In this document: one piece after another, positions 1-8,062 of the stretch
Layout of the letters: every line of letters begins with the position of its first letter
Position numbering within the stretch: position 1 is the stretch's first letter
DNA from: F-183 sp036502165
GTDB lineage: Bacteria; Acidobacteriota; Terriglobia; Bryobacterales; Bryobacteraceae
DNA: 36,062 nucleotides
Reading direction: 5' to 3'
NCBI GenBank assembly: GCA_036502165.1
Contig: DASXZC010000359.1
Coordinates: forward strand, 1-36,062
The notes under the pieces: model-generated
What the model was told of the DNA's origin: nothing
Database searches by the model: none
The model's input: the letters and a program-made list of their open reading frames with translations, nothing else
Position numbers and translations under genes: made by a program

Positions 1-1
1 G

Positions 2-1285
2 CAGGTGCTCGAGCCGGAGAAGCGGGAGAAGATCAAGCAGGGCGTCGTGACGGAAGTCGTCGGCAACTGCGGATTTGCGCCGTTTCCCTACTCCGGCGAC
101 GCGAGCGAATTGCGGTCATTCGGCTCAGGGATCCTCGGGCGCACCGACGCTTGGGGATGGCAGACCGCGAACGCGTACCTCGATTCCGTCTCTGCTAAAG
201 CGACCATCGGCGTGGCATCGCTCGCGGGCCATGGCAGCTTGCGGATCGCAGTCGCGGGACCGAGGCAGGGTCCGCTCAGCGCGGCCGAGCTCGACCGCTT
301 GTGTGGACTCCTCGAGGATTCACTCGACGCCGGATGCGCGGGATTTTCGACGGGCCTGATGTACGCTCCGGGAGGCAGCGCTACGCGTGCTGAACTCGTG
401 CGATTGTGTTCGATCGTCGCGCGCAAGGGGAAGCTGTACGCGACGCACATGCGCAGCTACGCGGCCGGACTGATCGACGCCGTCCGCGAGCAGCTCGACC
501 TGGCGCTCGCTTCCGGATGCCGGCTGCAGATCTCACATTTACAAGCGGCGGGACGCGGGAATTGGGGCTTGCAGCAGCGGGCGCTCGATGAGATTGAAAC
601 CGTCCGGCGGTCGGGTGTGGATGTCGAGTTCGACATTTATCCGTATCAATGCGGAAGCACGGTGTTGACGCAATGGCTTCCGCAGTGGGCGCTCGACGGC
701 GGAACGGAGGCGCTGCTCACGCGGCTCGCGGATGCTCCGACGCGCGCGAAGATCCTGATCGAGATGGACGAGTCGCCGCGCAATTTGTGGAGCGACATCA
801 CGATCTCCGCCGTGGGCAGCGATAAGAATGCATACCGTGTAGGAGCCACGCTCGAAAGCGCCGCCGACGCGCTCGATCTGCTCGCGGATGAGCGTGCGGC
901 GGTGAACGTGATTTCCTTCAATCAAAGCGAGGACAATCTGCGGCAGTTGCTGACGCATCCTTTGTGTTCGATCATCAGCGACGGATTTTATGTGAAGGGC
1001 AAGCCGCATCCACGCTTGCATGGCACGTTCCCTGAACTGCTCGGCAACATCGTGCGTGAGCGCAAATGGATGACGCTTACGGAGGCGATCCACAAGATCA
1101 CGGCGCGTCCTGCGGCGCGGTTGGGGCGCACGTGCAGGCTGACGCCGGGTGCGACTGCGGATGTGACGGTGTTCGATCCGGCATCGATTGCCAGCCGCGC
1201 GACGTACGAGTCGCCACAGCAGGATCCGGTGGGGATCCGCTACGTGATCCGCGAGGGACGCGTCATCCACGAGGGAAACGAATGA
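2..1285 (+). CDS. D-aminoacylase / N-acyl-D-amino-acid deacylase family amidohydrolase (5' partial)
   Basis: This is a metal-dependent amidohydrolase of the N-acyl-D-amino-acid deacylase family, which hydrolyses N-acylated D-amino acids or related amides. The frame is open to the window edge, so the start and the N-terminal HxH metal motif lie outside. The GTG at 5 is an internal valine codon. Family marks, counted from that codon, are GNCGFAP near residues 20-26 (its Cys is the usual metal-bridging residue), THMRSY with His148, SHLQAAG with His178, and the typical C-terminal SDGF...HPR..GTFPELL block. The stop codon overlaps the start of the MFS gene (ATGA), so the two are probably co-translated. 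The transporter may import the substrate or export the product. The exact substrate cannot be read from the sequence. Confidence 0.88.
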   Translation, partial: QVLEPEKREKIKQGVVTEVVGNCGFAPFPYSGDASELRSFGSGILGRTDAWGWQTANAYLDSVSAKATIGVASLAGHGSLRIAVAGPRQGPLSAAELDRLCGLLEDSLDAGCAGFSTGLMYAPGGSATRAELVRLCSIVARKGKLYATHMRSYAAGLIDAVREQLDLALASGCRLQISHLQAAGRGNWGLQQRALDEIETVRRSGVDVEFDIYPYQCGSTVLTQWLPQWALDGGTEALLTRLADAPTRAKILIEMDESPRNLWSDITISAVGSDKNAYRVGATLESAADALDLLADERAAVNVISFNQSEDNLRQLLTHPLCSIISDGFYVKGKPHPRLHGTFPELLGNIVRERKWMTLTEAIHKITARPAARLGRTCRLTPGATADVTVFDPASIASRATYESPQQDPVGIRYVIREGRVIHEGNE

Positions 1286-2541
1286 TCCCGACGCCGTCCG
1301 TCGTGGGGGCGCCGGTAGTAAGCCGCCGCTGGATCGTCGTTGGCCTGCTCTTCCTCGGGATGGTCGTCAGCTACATCGACCGCGGTAATCTGAGCATCGC
1401 CGCGGGCTCGATCATGCGCGACTTTGGAATCGCTCCGGATTCGATGGGGATGCTGATGTCGGCTTTCTTCTGGACCTATGGGCTGTTCCAGATCCCGGCG
1501 GGGACGCTGATCGATCGCGTGGGCATCCGCTGGATTTATGCGTTCGCATTCCTCACGTGGTCGCTGGCATCCGCGGGAATCGCGATCAGCCATGGTGCGA
1601 CGGACATCTTCGCACTGCGGTTGTTGCTCGGATTGGCCGAAGCTGCCGGACCGATCGCGAGCATGACGTACATCCGGCAGAACTTCGATGGACCGGAGCA
1701 AGGGCTGCCCACGGCGATCTATATTGCGGCGCAAAATCTGGGCCCCGCGGCGGGATCGTGGATCGGGTCGCACCTGATCGAGAGCATGGGATGGCGATTC
1801 ATGTTTGGCGCTACCAGCCTGGGGGCGCTCTTGTGGCTGCCGCTGTGGTTATGGTTCGGTCCGCGGTCGAGTCCTCGAAGGATCAAGACCGAGAAACCGG
1901 CCCCCGCTACGGCCAGCGTTGGCTCGATGCCGCTCGCGGGGTTACTGGCGATGTCGTCGTGTATCCTGTTCGCGTCGTACTTCTGGTATTTCCTATTGAG
2001 TTGGGTGCCGACGTATTTGACTTCGACGCGCGGATTCTCGACTACGCAAATGGGTTCGATCTTCGCAATTCCGTTCGTCGTCATGGCCGTCGTGAACACC
2101 ATCAGCGGACGCGTCGCGGACCGGTTGGCAGCACGTTTGGGAGTGCTTCGCGTGCGAGTGTTGTTCGCGTCGGTGGCGTTCGCGTCGGCATCGCTCGTGC
2201 TGCTGTTGTTGGTGGCTCCTTCACAGTCGGCGGTGCTGCCGCTGCTGATCGTGGCCGTCACAGGATTCGGAATCGGCAGTGCGAATTTCTGGGCGCTGGC
2301 GCAGTTCATTCCGCCGGGCGCGATGGTCGGGCGCGCGGTGGGTTACCTGAATACGCTGTCGCAAATCGCGGGCGCGCTGGCGCCGTCGATCACGGGATGG
2401 ATACTCGGGCCTGAGAAGAACTTCACGGTCGCACTCGCGATTGCGGGGGTTTGTCCTGTGATCGCGGCGGGCTGTTTGTTGGCGGCGGGTCCGTCGGGGT
2501 TAGCCGCGGTGAAGAAGCATCTCGAGCCGGTCGAGGCGTGA
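1282..2541 (+). CDS. MFS transporter, anion:cation symporter-like
   Basis: A 419-residue major facilitator superfamily permease, with about 12 hydrophobic segments, expected in the inner membrane. The start at 1282 is chosen because its ATG overlaps the amidohydrolase stop as ATGA. The longer in-frame reading from 1066 only reads through the upstream gene. Motifs: SYIDRGNLSIA at 30-40 is typical of the anion:cation symporter branch (organic acid or sugar-acid uptake), and GTLIDRVGIRW at 74-84 is the MFS loop 2-3 signature. Coupling to a D-aminoacylase-like enzyme suggests transport of an acylated amino acid or carboxylate (inference). Its last ~110 codons are the source of several degenerate copies downstream. 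Confidence 0.9.
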   Translation: MIPTPSVVGAPVVSRRWIVVGLLFLGMVVSYIDRGNLSIAAGSIMRDFGIAPDSMGMLMSAFFWTYGLFQIPAGTLIDRVGIRWIYAFAFLTWSLASAGIAISHGATDIFALRLLLGLAEAAGPIASMTYIRQNFDGPEQGLPTAIYIAAQNLGPAAGSWIGSHLIESMGWRFMFGATSLGALLWLPLWLWFGPRSSPRRIKTEKPAPATASVGSMPLAGLLAMSSCILFASYFWYFLLSWVPTYLTSTRGFSTTQMGSIFAIPFVVMAVVNTISGRVADRLAARLGVLRVRVLFASVAFASASLVLLLLVAPSQSAVLPLLIVAVTGFGIGSANFWALAQFIPPGAMVGRAVGYLNTLSQIAGALAPSITGWILGPEKNFTVALAIAGVCPVIAAGCLLAAGPSGLAAVKKHLEPVEA

Positions 2542-2709
2542 GATTCTGGAACTGCCACTGCCGACCATCGTTTCTATTTTCGTCAACTAACGCTCTCCAA
2601 CACTGTGAGTGAATCAGGAGTAGACGATGGGTGCGTTCTAACAGCGCGAGTAACTTCGGTCAATCGCGGAACCCCTCGACAGCGCGAACTCGTCGGCGCT
2701 CGCGCAGGT
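2542..2709 (+). repeat. Degenerate copy 1 of the rsgA leader and 5' end
   Basis: Directly after the MFS stop, the sequence matches the leader and first ~20 codons of rsgA (3523-3680). Shared landmarks are the LELPLPTIVSIFVN-coding leader, a GTGAGTGAATCAGGAG segment and AATCGCGGAACC. The start-codon region is altered and part of the coding sequence is deleted, so no product is expected. Together with the blocks to 3528 it forms a decayed tandem array of the MFS-rsgA junction. Confidence 0.85.
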
Positions 2710-2917
2710 CATCCAGCCGAGGCGTGATGATCCTGGAACCGCGACTGCCGATCGTTGTTTCCATCTTTGTCAACTGATCCCTCTCCCAAACTGTGATGAA
2801 TCACGAGTCCACGATTGACGTGTTCGAAGAACACCGCGCGAGTGGCGTTTGGCAATCGCGGAACTTATATCCTGTGGACCCAGACCGGCGCCCTATGCCG
2901 CGGCGCCTTGGTTGGTG
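2710..2917 (+). repeat. Degenerate copy 2 of MFS stop, leader and rsgA 5' end
   Basis: The block begins with a trace of the MFS terminus (CCGAGGCGTGA) and continues with the leader. It then carries an rsgA 5' end coding for an ARVAFGNRGTYILWTQTGA-like stretch (intact rsgA: ARVAYANRGTYILWTQTGA). The rsgA start ATG has become ATT. At about 2915 the rsgA homology breaks off and MFS homology begins, which is a novel joint typical of a tandem duplication. Confidence 0.85.
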
Positions 2918-3243
2918 GCTCCTTCAAAGGCATCGGTGCTTCCGCTGCTGATCGTGGCCGTCACAGGCTTCGGAATCGGCAGTGCGAACTTCTGGGCGCT
3001 CGCACAGTTCATCCCGCCGGGCGCGATGGTGGGGTGCGCCGTGGGTTACTTGAACACACTGTCACAAGTCGCCGGCGCGCGTTGGCGCCTTCTATCAGCG
3101 GCTGGATACTCAGGCCTGAGAAGAACTTCACAGTCGCTCTCGCGATGGCGGAAGTGTGTCCGGTGATCGCGGCGAGCTGCGTAGGGCGGCGGGTCCGTCG
3201 GGATTGGCCGCGGACGAGAAGCATCTCGAGGCGGGTCGAGCGT
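2918..3243 (+). pseudogene. 3' fragment of the MFS transporter gene (second copy)
   Basis: The segment is homologous to the last ~110 codons of the MFS gene (2215-2541). It reads VLPLLIVAVTGFGIGSANFW and onward, then breaks frame near 3083 and again near 3180. From 2936 to 3079 it aligns without gaps to 2233-2376. Of 48 codons, 15 differ and 13 of those differences are synonymous. Only the C-terminal part is present, so it cannot make a transporter. Confidence 0.88.
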
Positions 3244-3377
3244 GCGACGCTGCCGACTATTGTTTCCGTCGTCGTCAACCTAATCCCCTCACTGAAACTG
3301 CGCGTGTACCTCTACCAATCGCGCAACCGATATCCTATGGATCCAGACCGGCGGCGAATGCCGCGGCAGCTTGATTG
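3244..3377 (+). repeat. Degenerate copy 3 of leader and rsgA 5' end
   Basis: The segment resembles 3540-3710: the LPTIVS leader, then CCAATCGCG...ACCGATATCCTATGGATCCAGACCGG, matching the rsgA codons for YANRGTYILWTQTG. The rsgA start and first codons are deleted. At about 3378 it joins another MFS fragment. Confidence 0.75.
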
Positions 3378-3528
3378 GTGGCTCCTTCACAGGCGGCGGC
3401 ACTCGCGCTGCTGATCGCAGCCGTCACAGATCACAGGCTGGATCCTCGGGCCGGAGAAGAAATTCACGGTTGCATCCGGATTGTCCACGGCAGGAAGCAT
3501 CTTGATCCTGCGGAGGCGTGATATTCTG
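3378..3528 (+). repeat. Degenerate MFS 3' fragment (third copy, internally deleted)
   Basis: The order of landmarks follows the MFS C-terminus: GGTGGCTCCTTCACAG, GCTGCTGATCGCAGCCGTCACAG, then a jump to ATCACAGGCTGGATCCTCGG and GAGAAGAAATTCACGGT. It ends near the leader of the intact rsgA. A large internal stretch is missing, so this is a scar and not a gene. Confidence 0.75.
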
Positions 3529-3576
3529 ATGCTGGAACTGCCGCTGCCGACCATTGTTTCCATCTTCGTCAACTAA
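3529..3576 (+). other. Possible 15-codon leader ORF upstream of rsgA
   Basis: ATG at 3529 opens a short frame coding for MLELPLPTIVSIFVN and ends with TAA at 3574-3576, 38 bases before the rsgA ATG. The same peptide is encoded in degenerate copy 1 (2543-2590), where the four base differences after the start are all synonymous third-position changes. Copy 2 (2727-2777) keeps an ATG, the frame and a stop, but with amino-acid changes. A GGAGG lies at 3512-3516, rather far from the ATG. It could be a leader peptide, a small protein, or the remnant of a gene end. Confidence 0.3.
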
Positions 3577-3614
3577 CCCTCTCCCAAACACTGTGAGTGA
3601 ATCAGGAGTCGACG

Positions 3615-4604
3615 ATGGACGTGTGTTCGAACAACATCGAAACTGCGCGAGTGGCGTACGCCAATCGCGGAACCTATATCCTATGGACCCAAACCGGCGC
3701 TGAATGCCGCGGCACGTTGAGCGGAGCGCTGCTTGATGCTCCGGCGATCGAGCGCCCAGCGACGGGCGACTGGGTCCGAATCGAAACTGAAACCGGCCGC
3801 ATACGCGAAGTGCTACCGCGCAAGACGTGCCTCATGCGCAAGAAAGTGGGGCGCGCCACCGAAGAACAGGTGATCGCGGCCAATGTGGACGTGATGTTCA
3901 TCGTGATGGCGCTCGACGGCGATTTCAATATACGCCGTCTGGAACGCTATCTGGTGATGGCGGAAGAGAGCGGAGCGAGTCCGGTGGTGGTGCTCAACAA
4001 ATCCGACTTGTGCAACGATCTGACGCCGCGGCTGAATGAGATTGATCGCGTCACGCACGCGCCGGCGATCGTGATGTCGGCGATCGACCGAGGGTCAGTG
4101 GCGCAATTGGCGCGCTACATCGAGGTGGAACAAACGGGCGCGCTGGTCGGCTCATCGGGAGTGGGTAAATCGACGATCGTCAATTCGTTGCTCGGCGTAG
4201 GGCAGCAGGCCGTCGCGCCGGTGCGCGAGTCCGACAGCCGGGGACGGCACACGACGACGCATCGCGAGATGTTCCGTCTCGGCCAGGGCTGGATCCTGAT
4301 CGACATGCCTGGCATGCGGGAACTCGCGCCATGGTCGGGCACCGATTCGGTCGCGAGTGCATTCGGCGAAATCGAGGAGCTCGCGCAGGGCTGCCAATTC
4401 CGCGATTGCCGCCATCGCGGCGAACCGGGCTGCAAGGTGATCGCGGCGGTCGCGGCCGGAACACTCGACGCCGACCGCCTCGAGAGCTTTCATAAGCTAT
4501 TCGACGAGGTCGGCGCGCAGGAACGCAAGCGCATGGCGCGGATCGGGTGCAAGGGCGTGCGCCAGATCCTCAAGACGCAGCCAAAGCATTGGCGTGGGGA
4601 TTGA
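3615..4604 (+). CDS. rsgA: Ribosome small-subunit biogenesis GTPase RsgA
   Basis: A 329-residue circularly permuted GTPase that checks late 30S subunit maturation. The order of G motifs is the family hallmark: NKSD (G4) at 128-131 comes before GSSGVGKS (P-loop) at 179-186 and DMPG (G3) at 230-233. An N-terminal OB-fold spans roughly residues 10-70. The C-terminal zinc site has Cys260, Cys265, His267 and Cys273. The ATG at 3615 is preferred because AGGAG at 3604-3608 lies six bases upstream. A GTG at 3597 would put that site inside the gene. Both ends of this gene were used in neighbouring junction duplications, but the gene itself looks complete. Confidence 0.95.
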   Translation: MDVCSNNIETARVAYANRGTYILWTQTGAECRGTLSGALLDAPAIERPATGDWVRIETETGRIREVLPRKTCLMRKKVGRATEEQVIAANVDVMFIVMALDGDFNIRRLERYLVMAEESGASPVVVLNKSDLCNDLTPRLNEIDRVTHAPAIVMSAIDRGSVAQLARYIEVEQTGALVGSSGVGKSTIVNSLLGVGQQAVAPVRESDSRGRHTTTHREMFRLGQGWILIDMPGMRELAPWSGTDSVASAFGEIEELAQGCQFRDCRHRGEPGCKVIAAVAAGTLDADRLESFHKLFDEVGAQERKRMARIGCKGVRQILKTQPKHWRGD

Positions 4605-4643
4605 TCGCGTTGCGGCAGACTGCGATTTGAACCGCCCCATTCG

Positions 4644-4755
4644 ATGAGGATCCTGCTCGCGCACAACTCCCCGTACTTCCCCTCGCATGGCGGCGGGGAC
4701 AAATCCAATCGTCTTTTGATGAGGTGCTCGCCGCTCGTGGACACGAGGTCGTCAT
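4644..4755 (+). pseudogene. 5' fragment of the glycosyltransferase gene (truncated copy)
   Basis: Homologous to the first ~38 codons of the intact gene at 4982, and preceded by the same leader (GACTGCGATTTGAACCGCCCC in both). The first 26 codons (4644-4721) are colinear. Seven codons differ and six of these differences are synonymous. A one-base deletion then shifts the frame. At about 4755 the sequence switches abruptly to rsgA 3' homology. Confidence 0.88.
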
Positions 4756-4941
4756 CGAGGATCTAGCAGAAGGCTGTCAGTTCCGCGATTGCCGCCATCG
4801 CGGCGAACCGGCTGCAAGGTGACTGCGGCAGTCGCCGCCGGAACGCTCGATGCCCAGGATCGCAAACGCGCGGTAAGGATCGGATGCAAGGGCGTTCACC
4901 AGATCCTCAAGACGCGGCCGAAGTATTGGCGGGGAGATTGA
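4756..4941 (+). pseudogene. 3' fragment of rsgA (truncated copy)
   Basis: Matches the rsgA 3' end from the zinc-site region (about 4370) to the stop. It includes CGCGATTGCCGCCATCGCGG and the terminal KTQPKHWRGD-like coding. It has a one-base deletion after GAACCGG and an internal deletion of the DRLESFHK region. It ends with TGA at 4939-4941, followed by the true glycosyltransferase leader. Most base differences from rsgA are at third positions. Confidence 0.88.
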
Positions 4942-4981
4942 GCACTGGTCTGGTAGACTGCGATTTGAACCGCCCCACTCG

Positions 4982-7021
4982 ATGAGGATCCTGCTCGCGC
5001 ACAACTCGCTGTACTTCCCTTCGCACGGTGGCGGGGACAAATCCAATCGCCTTCTGATGGAAGCGCTCGCTGCCCGCGGACACGAGGTAGCCGTGGTCGC
5101 GCGCATCGAGAACTTCGGACCGCAGCCGGAGTCCGCCTTTCAGGCGCAGCTCACCGAGCGGGGCGTGAGCGGACAGCAAAAACAAAATGGCGCCGTTCTG
5201 TTTCAGCGCCACGGAGTCACGGTTCACACGGTCACGTCGAGTCCGAACATACGCAGCTACTTCGCATCGCGGGTCGAGGAGTTCGATCCGGATGTCATCA
5301 TCACGTCGACCGACGACCCGGCGCAATTGCTTTACGACGGCGCGTTGAAGGCGGCGCGGGCGCACGTGATGTACCTGATCCGCGCGACCATCGCCGTGCC
5401 GTTTGGGCCGCATAGCGCGTTCCCGAGCGCTCCTCGAACGGAGGCCTTGCGGCAGGCCGATGGCGTCGTCGGAGTGAGCGAATCGGTGGCGCATTATGCT
5501 CGGCTGTGGGCGGGGCTCGACGCGGTGCATGTGCCGATCTCGCTGCTCGACCCCGGCATCGAATTCCCCAATCACGGGGATTTCAATAACGAATTCGTGG
5601 TGATGGTCAATCCGTGCGCGGTGAAAGGGGTCGACATTTTCGTCGGGCTCGCCGAGGCTTTGCCGGATGTTAAGTTCGCCGCGGTGCCGACGTGGGGCAC
5701 GAGTGAAGAGGATTGGGCGAAGCTACATCGTCTGAAGAATCTGACGATCCTGCAGCCGGTCGATCACATCGACTTGCTTCTGCAGCGGACGCGCGTGATG
5801 CTCGTGCCGAGCACTTGGGCGGAGGCCCGGTCGCGCATCGTCCTCGAGGCGATGGCGCACGGCGTTCCGGTGATGGCGAGCAAGATTGGCGGACTTCCCG
5901 AAGCAAAAATGGGCGTGCCGTATCTGTTGCCGATCCATCCGATCACGCGTTACAGGACGCAGATGGACGCGAACATGGTGCCGGTGGCGGATGTGCCTCC
6001 GCAGGATTTAGGACCTTGGATCGAGGCACTGCGGCGGCTGACTTCCGATCCCGCGCACCATGCCGAAATATCGCGTGCGTCGCGTGCGGCGGCTTTGGCG
6101 TACGCGTCGAATCTGACGTGCGAGCGGTTCGAGCAGCGGCTTGCGGAGATGGTGGCGCGTCCGGTGCGGCGTCATGCGGCTCGAACGGCGGCGCTGTCAC
6201 CGGTGCGGAAGCGGGCGCTCGAATTGCTGATGCAGAAGAAGCAGCAGGCGCGATCGTCGGACGCGCTGCATCGCAACTGGTTCTCCGGTCTTGAAGGGAC
6301 AACCGGCAAGCTGCGTTTGTTCGTGTTTCCTCATGCGGGCGGCGGATCGCCGGGGCAGTATCGCGCCTGGCGCGATCAGTTGCCGCCGTTCGTGTCGATC
6401 ATCGGAGTGCGGCCCGACACCGTGCGATTCCCTTCGATGGAGGAGTTGATTCCGCAATTGGCCGAGGCAATCGCCGGGCAGGTGAATCAGTTCTACGCGT
6501 TCTTCGGACATTCGATGGGCGCGATCATCGCGTATGAGCTCGCGCGGCATCTGCGCAAGTTGAGGCGGCCGCTTCCGTTGAAGTTGTATGTGTCGGGCGC
6601 GCGGGCTCCGCACTATCGGCTGAATCATGTGCCTGGGCCGGAGCCGAGCGAGGAAGAATTCGTTGAGCAGTTGCGCCGCCTCGAAGGGATGCCGGCGTCT
6701 GTCCTCGCGGATCGCGACGCGCTCGACACGTTGCTGCCTCAGCTCACAGCCGACGCGAGTTTGTACCGGCGGTACGTCTACACACCGAGGGATCCTCTTG
6801 CCATTCCGATCCAAGCTTACGGCGGTTTAAGCGATCCGAACATCAAGGCGGAACAACTGGAGGCGTGGCGCGTGCACACGACCGGCGACTTCGCGATGAC
6901 GCAGTTCCCCGGCGGCCACTTTTACCTGGATTCGCCCAGCCAGCAGGTGTTTCTCGATCACTTCTCGAACGACCTCGCGCTGGTCTGTTGCCTATTGAGC
7001 GAGTTGGAAGCGACGCGTTAG
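4982..7021 (+). CDS. GT4 glycosyltransferase fused to a type II thioesterase domain
   Basis: One 679-residue frame holds two enzymes. Residues 1-390 are a GT-B fold glycosyltransferase of family GT4 type, with N-terminal HGGGDKSNR at 15-23, PCAVKG at 211-216, and the EX7E nucleotide-sugar motif from Glu281 to Glu289. Residues 440-670 are an alpha/beta-hydrolase thioesterase of the kind that edits or releases chains from NRPS/PKS carrier proteins. It has FPHAGGG at 449-455, the nucleophile Ser511 in GHSMG, Asp618 in GGLSD and His646 in GGH. A basic linker (about 391-435) joins them. No carrier protein or synthase is in the window, so the substrate is unknown. The start follows a weakly marked site, and the leader is duplicated with the fragment at 4644. 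No frameshift is visible at the domain joint. Confidence 0.85.
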   Translation: MRILLAHNSLYFPSHGGGDKSNRLLMEALAARGHEVAVVARIENFGPQPESAFQAQLTERGVSGQQKQNGAVLFQRHGVTVHTVTSSPNIRSYFASRVEEFDPDVIITSTDDPAQLLYDGALKAARAHVMYLIRATIAVPFGPHSAFPSAPRTEALRQADGVVGVSESVAHYARLWAGLDAVHVPISLLDPGIEFPNHGDFNNEFVVMVNPCAVKGVDIFVGLAEALPDVKFAAVPTWGTSEEDWAKLHRLKNLTILQPVDHIDLLLQRTRVMLVPSTWAEARSRIVLEAMAHGVPVMASKIGGLPEAKMGVPYLLPIHPITRYRTQMDANMVPVADVPPQDLGPWIEALRRLTSDPAHHAEISRASRAAALAYASNLTCERFEQRLAEMVARPVRRHAARTAALSPVRKRALELLMQKKQQARSSDALHRNWFSGLEGTTGKLRLFVFPHAGGGSPGQYRAWRDQLPPFVSIIGVRPDTVRFPSMEELIPQLAEAIAGQVNQFYAFFGHSMGAIIAYELARHLRKLRRPLPLKLYVSGARAPHYRLNHVPGPEPSEEEFVEQLRRLEGMPASVLADRDALDTLLPQLTADASLYRRYVYTPRDPLAIPIQAYGGLSDPNIKAEQLEAWRVHTTGDFAMTQFPGGHFYLDSPSQQVFLDHFSNDLALVCCLLSELEATR

Positions 7022-7040
7022 AAGGAGTCCCGAACAGAGG

Positions 7041-7677
7041 ATGCTGGTGGAGGAGCGAAGTGGTGGACGGGCTCTTCCTGCCCGCGTCGTCGAGCGTGCG
7101 CGGATCATCTTACTGGCTGCAAACGGAAAACAAGACAAAGAGATATCTGCAGAATTGGGTATCAGCGTTCAGAAAGCGGCCCGGTGGCGAGGTCGTTTTC
7201 TCGAGGAGGGCATGAGTAGTTTCGAGAAAGACGCTCCGCGTCCGGGGCGCACACCGAGCATTCCGGCGGCCGTCGTCAAACGCGTCATTCATCTCACGAC
7301 CAAGACCAAACCTGTTCATGCGACCCAGTGGTCCACTCGGATGATGGCCGAGGAGGTGGGAATCAGCGAAGCGAGCGTGCGGCGTATTTCGCACAAGAAT
7401 GGCTTGAAACCGCATCTGGTTTAAGACCTTCACGATTCGCAATTCGCCGAGAGGCTCGAGACGGTTGTCGCACTCTATTTGAATCCGCCGTTCAACGGCA
7501 AGGTGATCGGTATGTGAGCAGAGTGCAACCGCCATTGGGAATGGCTCCGTTTTCTGAGGATTCTGGATCGCCGCACGCCTGCTGAAAAAGCGTTGGATCT
7601 GATCGCCGCCAATTATGCGATTCACAAGCATCCGAAAATCCAGCGTTGGCTAAGGCGGCATCCGCGATTTCCATGCG
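7041..7677 (+). pseudogene. IS630-family transposase remnant
   Basis: The first 127 codons (7041-7424) encode the N-terminal helix-turn-helix region of an IS630 transposase (ARIILLAANGKQDKEISAEL, then a second HTH with MMAEEVGISEASVRRISHKN) and stop at TAA. Homology resumes as FAERLETVVALYLNPP. It jumps over the segment that should hold the first catalytic Asp, meets a second stop near 7515, and ends in ANYAIHKHPKIQRWLRRHPR. The usual D in the DNYATHKHP motif is Ala here. With stops, an internal deletion and lost catalytic residues, it is dead. No terminal inverted repeats were identified. Confidence 0.85.
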
Positions 7678-7740
7678 TGATCACGGTCCTCATCGCGTTG
7701 CTCGTGGCCTGGCGCGCGCGACGCCGACGATATTTCGGCA
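7678..7740 (+). repeat. Fragment resembling the 5' end of the kinase at 8063
   Basis: TGATCAC...CCTCATCGCG..GCTCGT.GCCTGGCGC matches the coding start of the hybrid kinase (8064-8135), which codes for its N-terminal membrane helix. The copy is short and gapped. Its position before the thioesterase 3' copy fits a tandem duplication of the thioesterase-kinase junction. Confidence 0.6.
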
Positions 7741-7764
7741 TGGTGCGCGGGATCGGAAGATCAT

Positions 7765-7905
7765 CTTGCCATTCCCAATCTAGACCTCTGGCGGCTTAGC
7801 CGGTCTGAATTTGGATTCGGTGAGCCAGAAGACGTTTCTCGATCACTTCTCGAACGATCTCGTGCCGGTCTGTTGCCTATTGAGAAAGTTGGAAGCGACG
7901 CGTTA
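7765..7905 (+). pseudogene. 3' fragment of the glycosyltransferase-thioesterase gene
   Basis: Homologous to the last part of the gene at 4982-7021, with an internal deletion. CTTGCCATTCC matches 6798-6808. From GATTCGGTGAGCCAG onward it follows 6931-7021 through TTTCTCGATCACTTCTCGAA, GTCTGTTGCCTATTGAG and GGAAGCGACGCGTTA. It ends in its own TAA. It is far too short to encode an enzyme. Confidence 0.88.
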
Positions 7906-8062
7906 AAAGGATAACGGCGTGCAGCCACCGGATTCACATCTGTCGCACCATGCGCGCATTCCGCAGAAGTCGCATCGGACAAATTGCGCTGCGCTTGAAG
8001 AATTTCCCATCGGAAGTACTAGGATCATTCAATCCTTTGAGGACTTCGCCGATACGCAATCC

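Noticed and set aside
2815..3414. A 199-codon open frame in the MFS/rsgA spacer
   Set aside because: Its residues switch between out-of-frame rsgA and MFS pieces. It is chance read-through of scar sequence.
3597..3614. GTG at 3597 as the rsgA start
   Set aside because: The AGGAG at 3604-3608 would fall inside the gene, whereas it is ideally spaced for the ATG at 3615.
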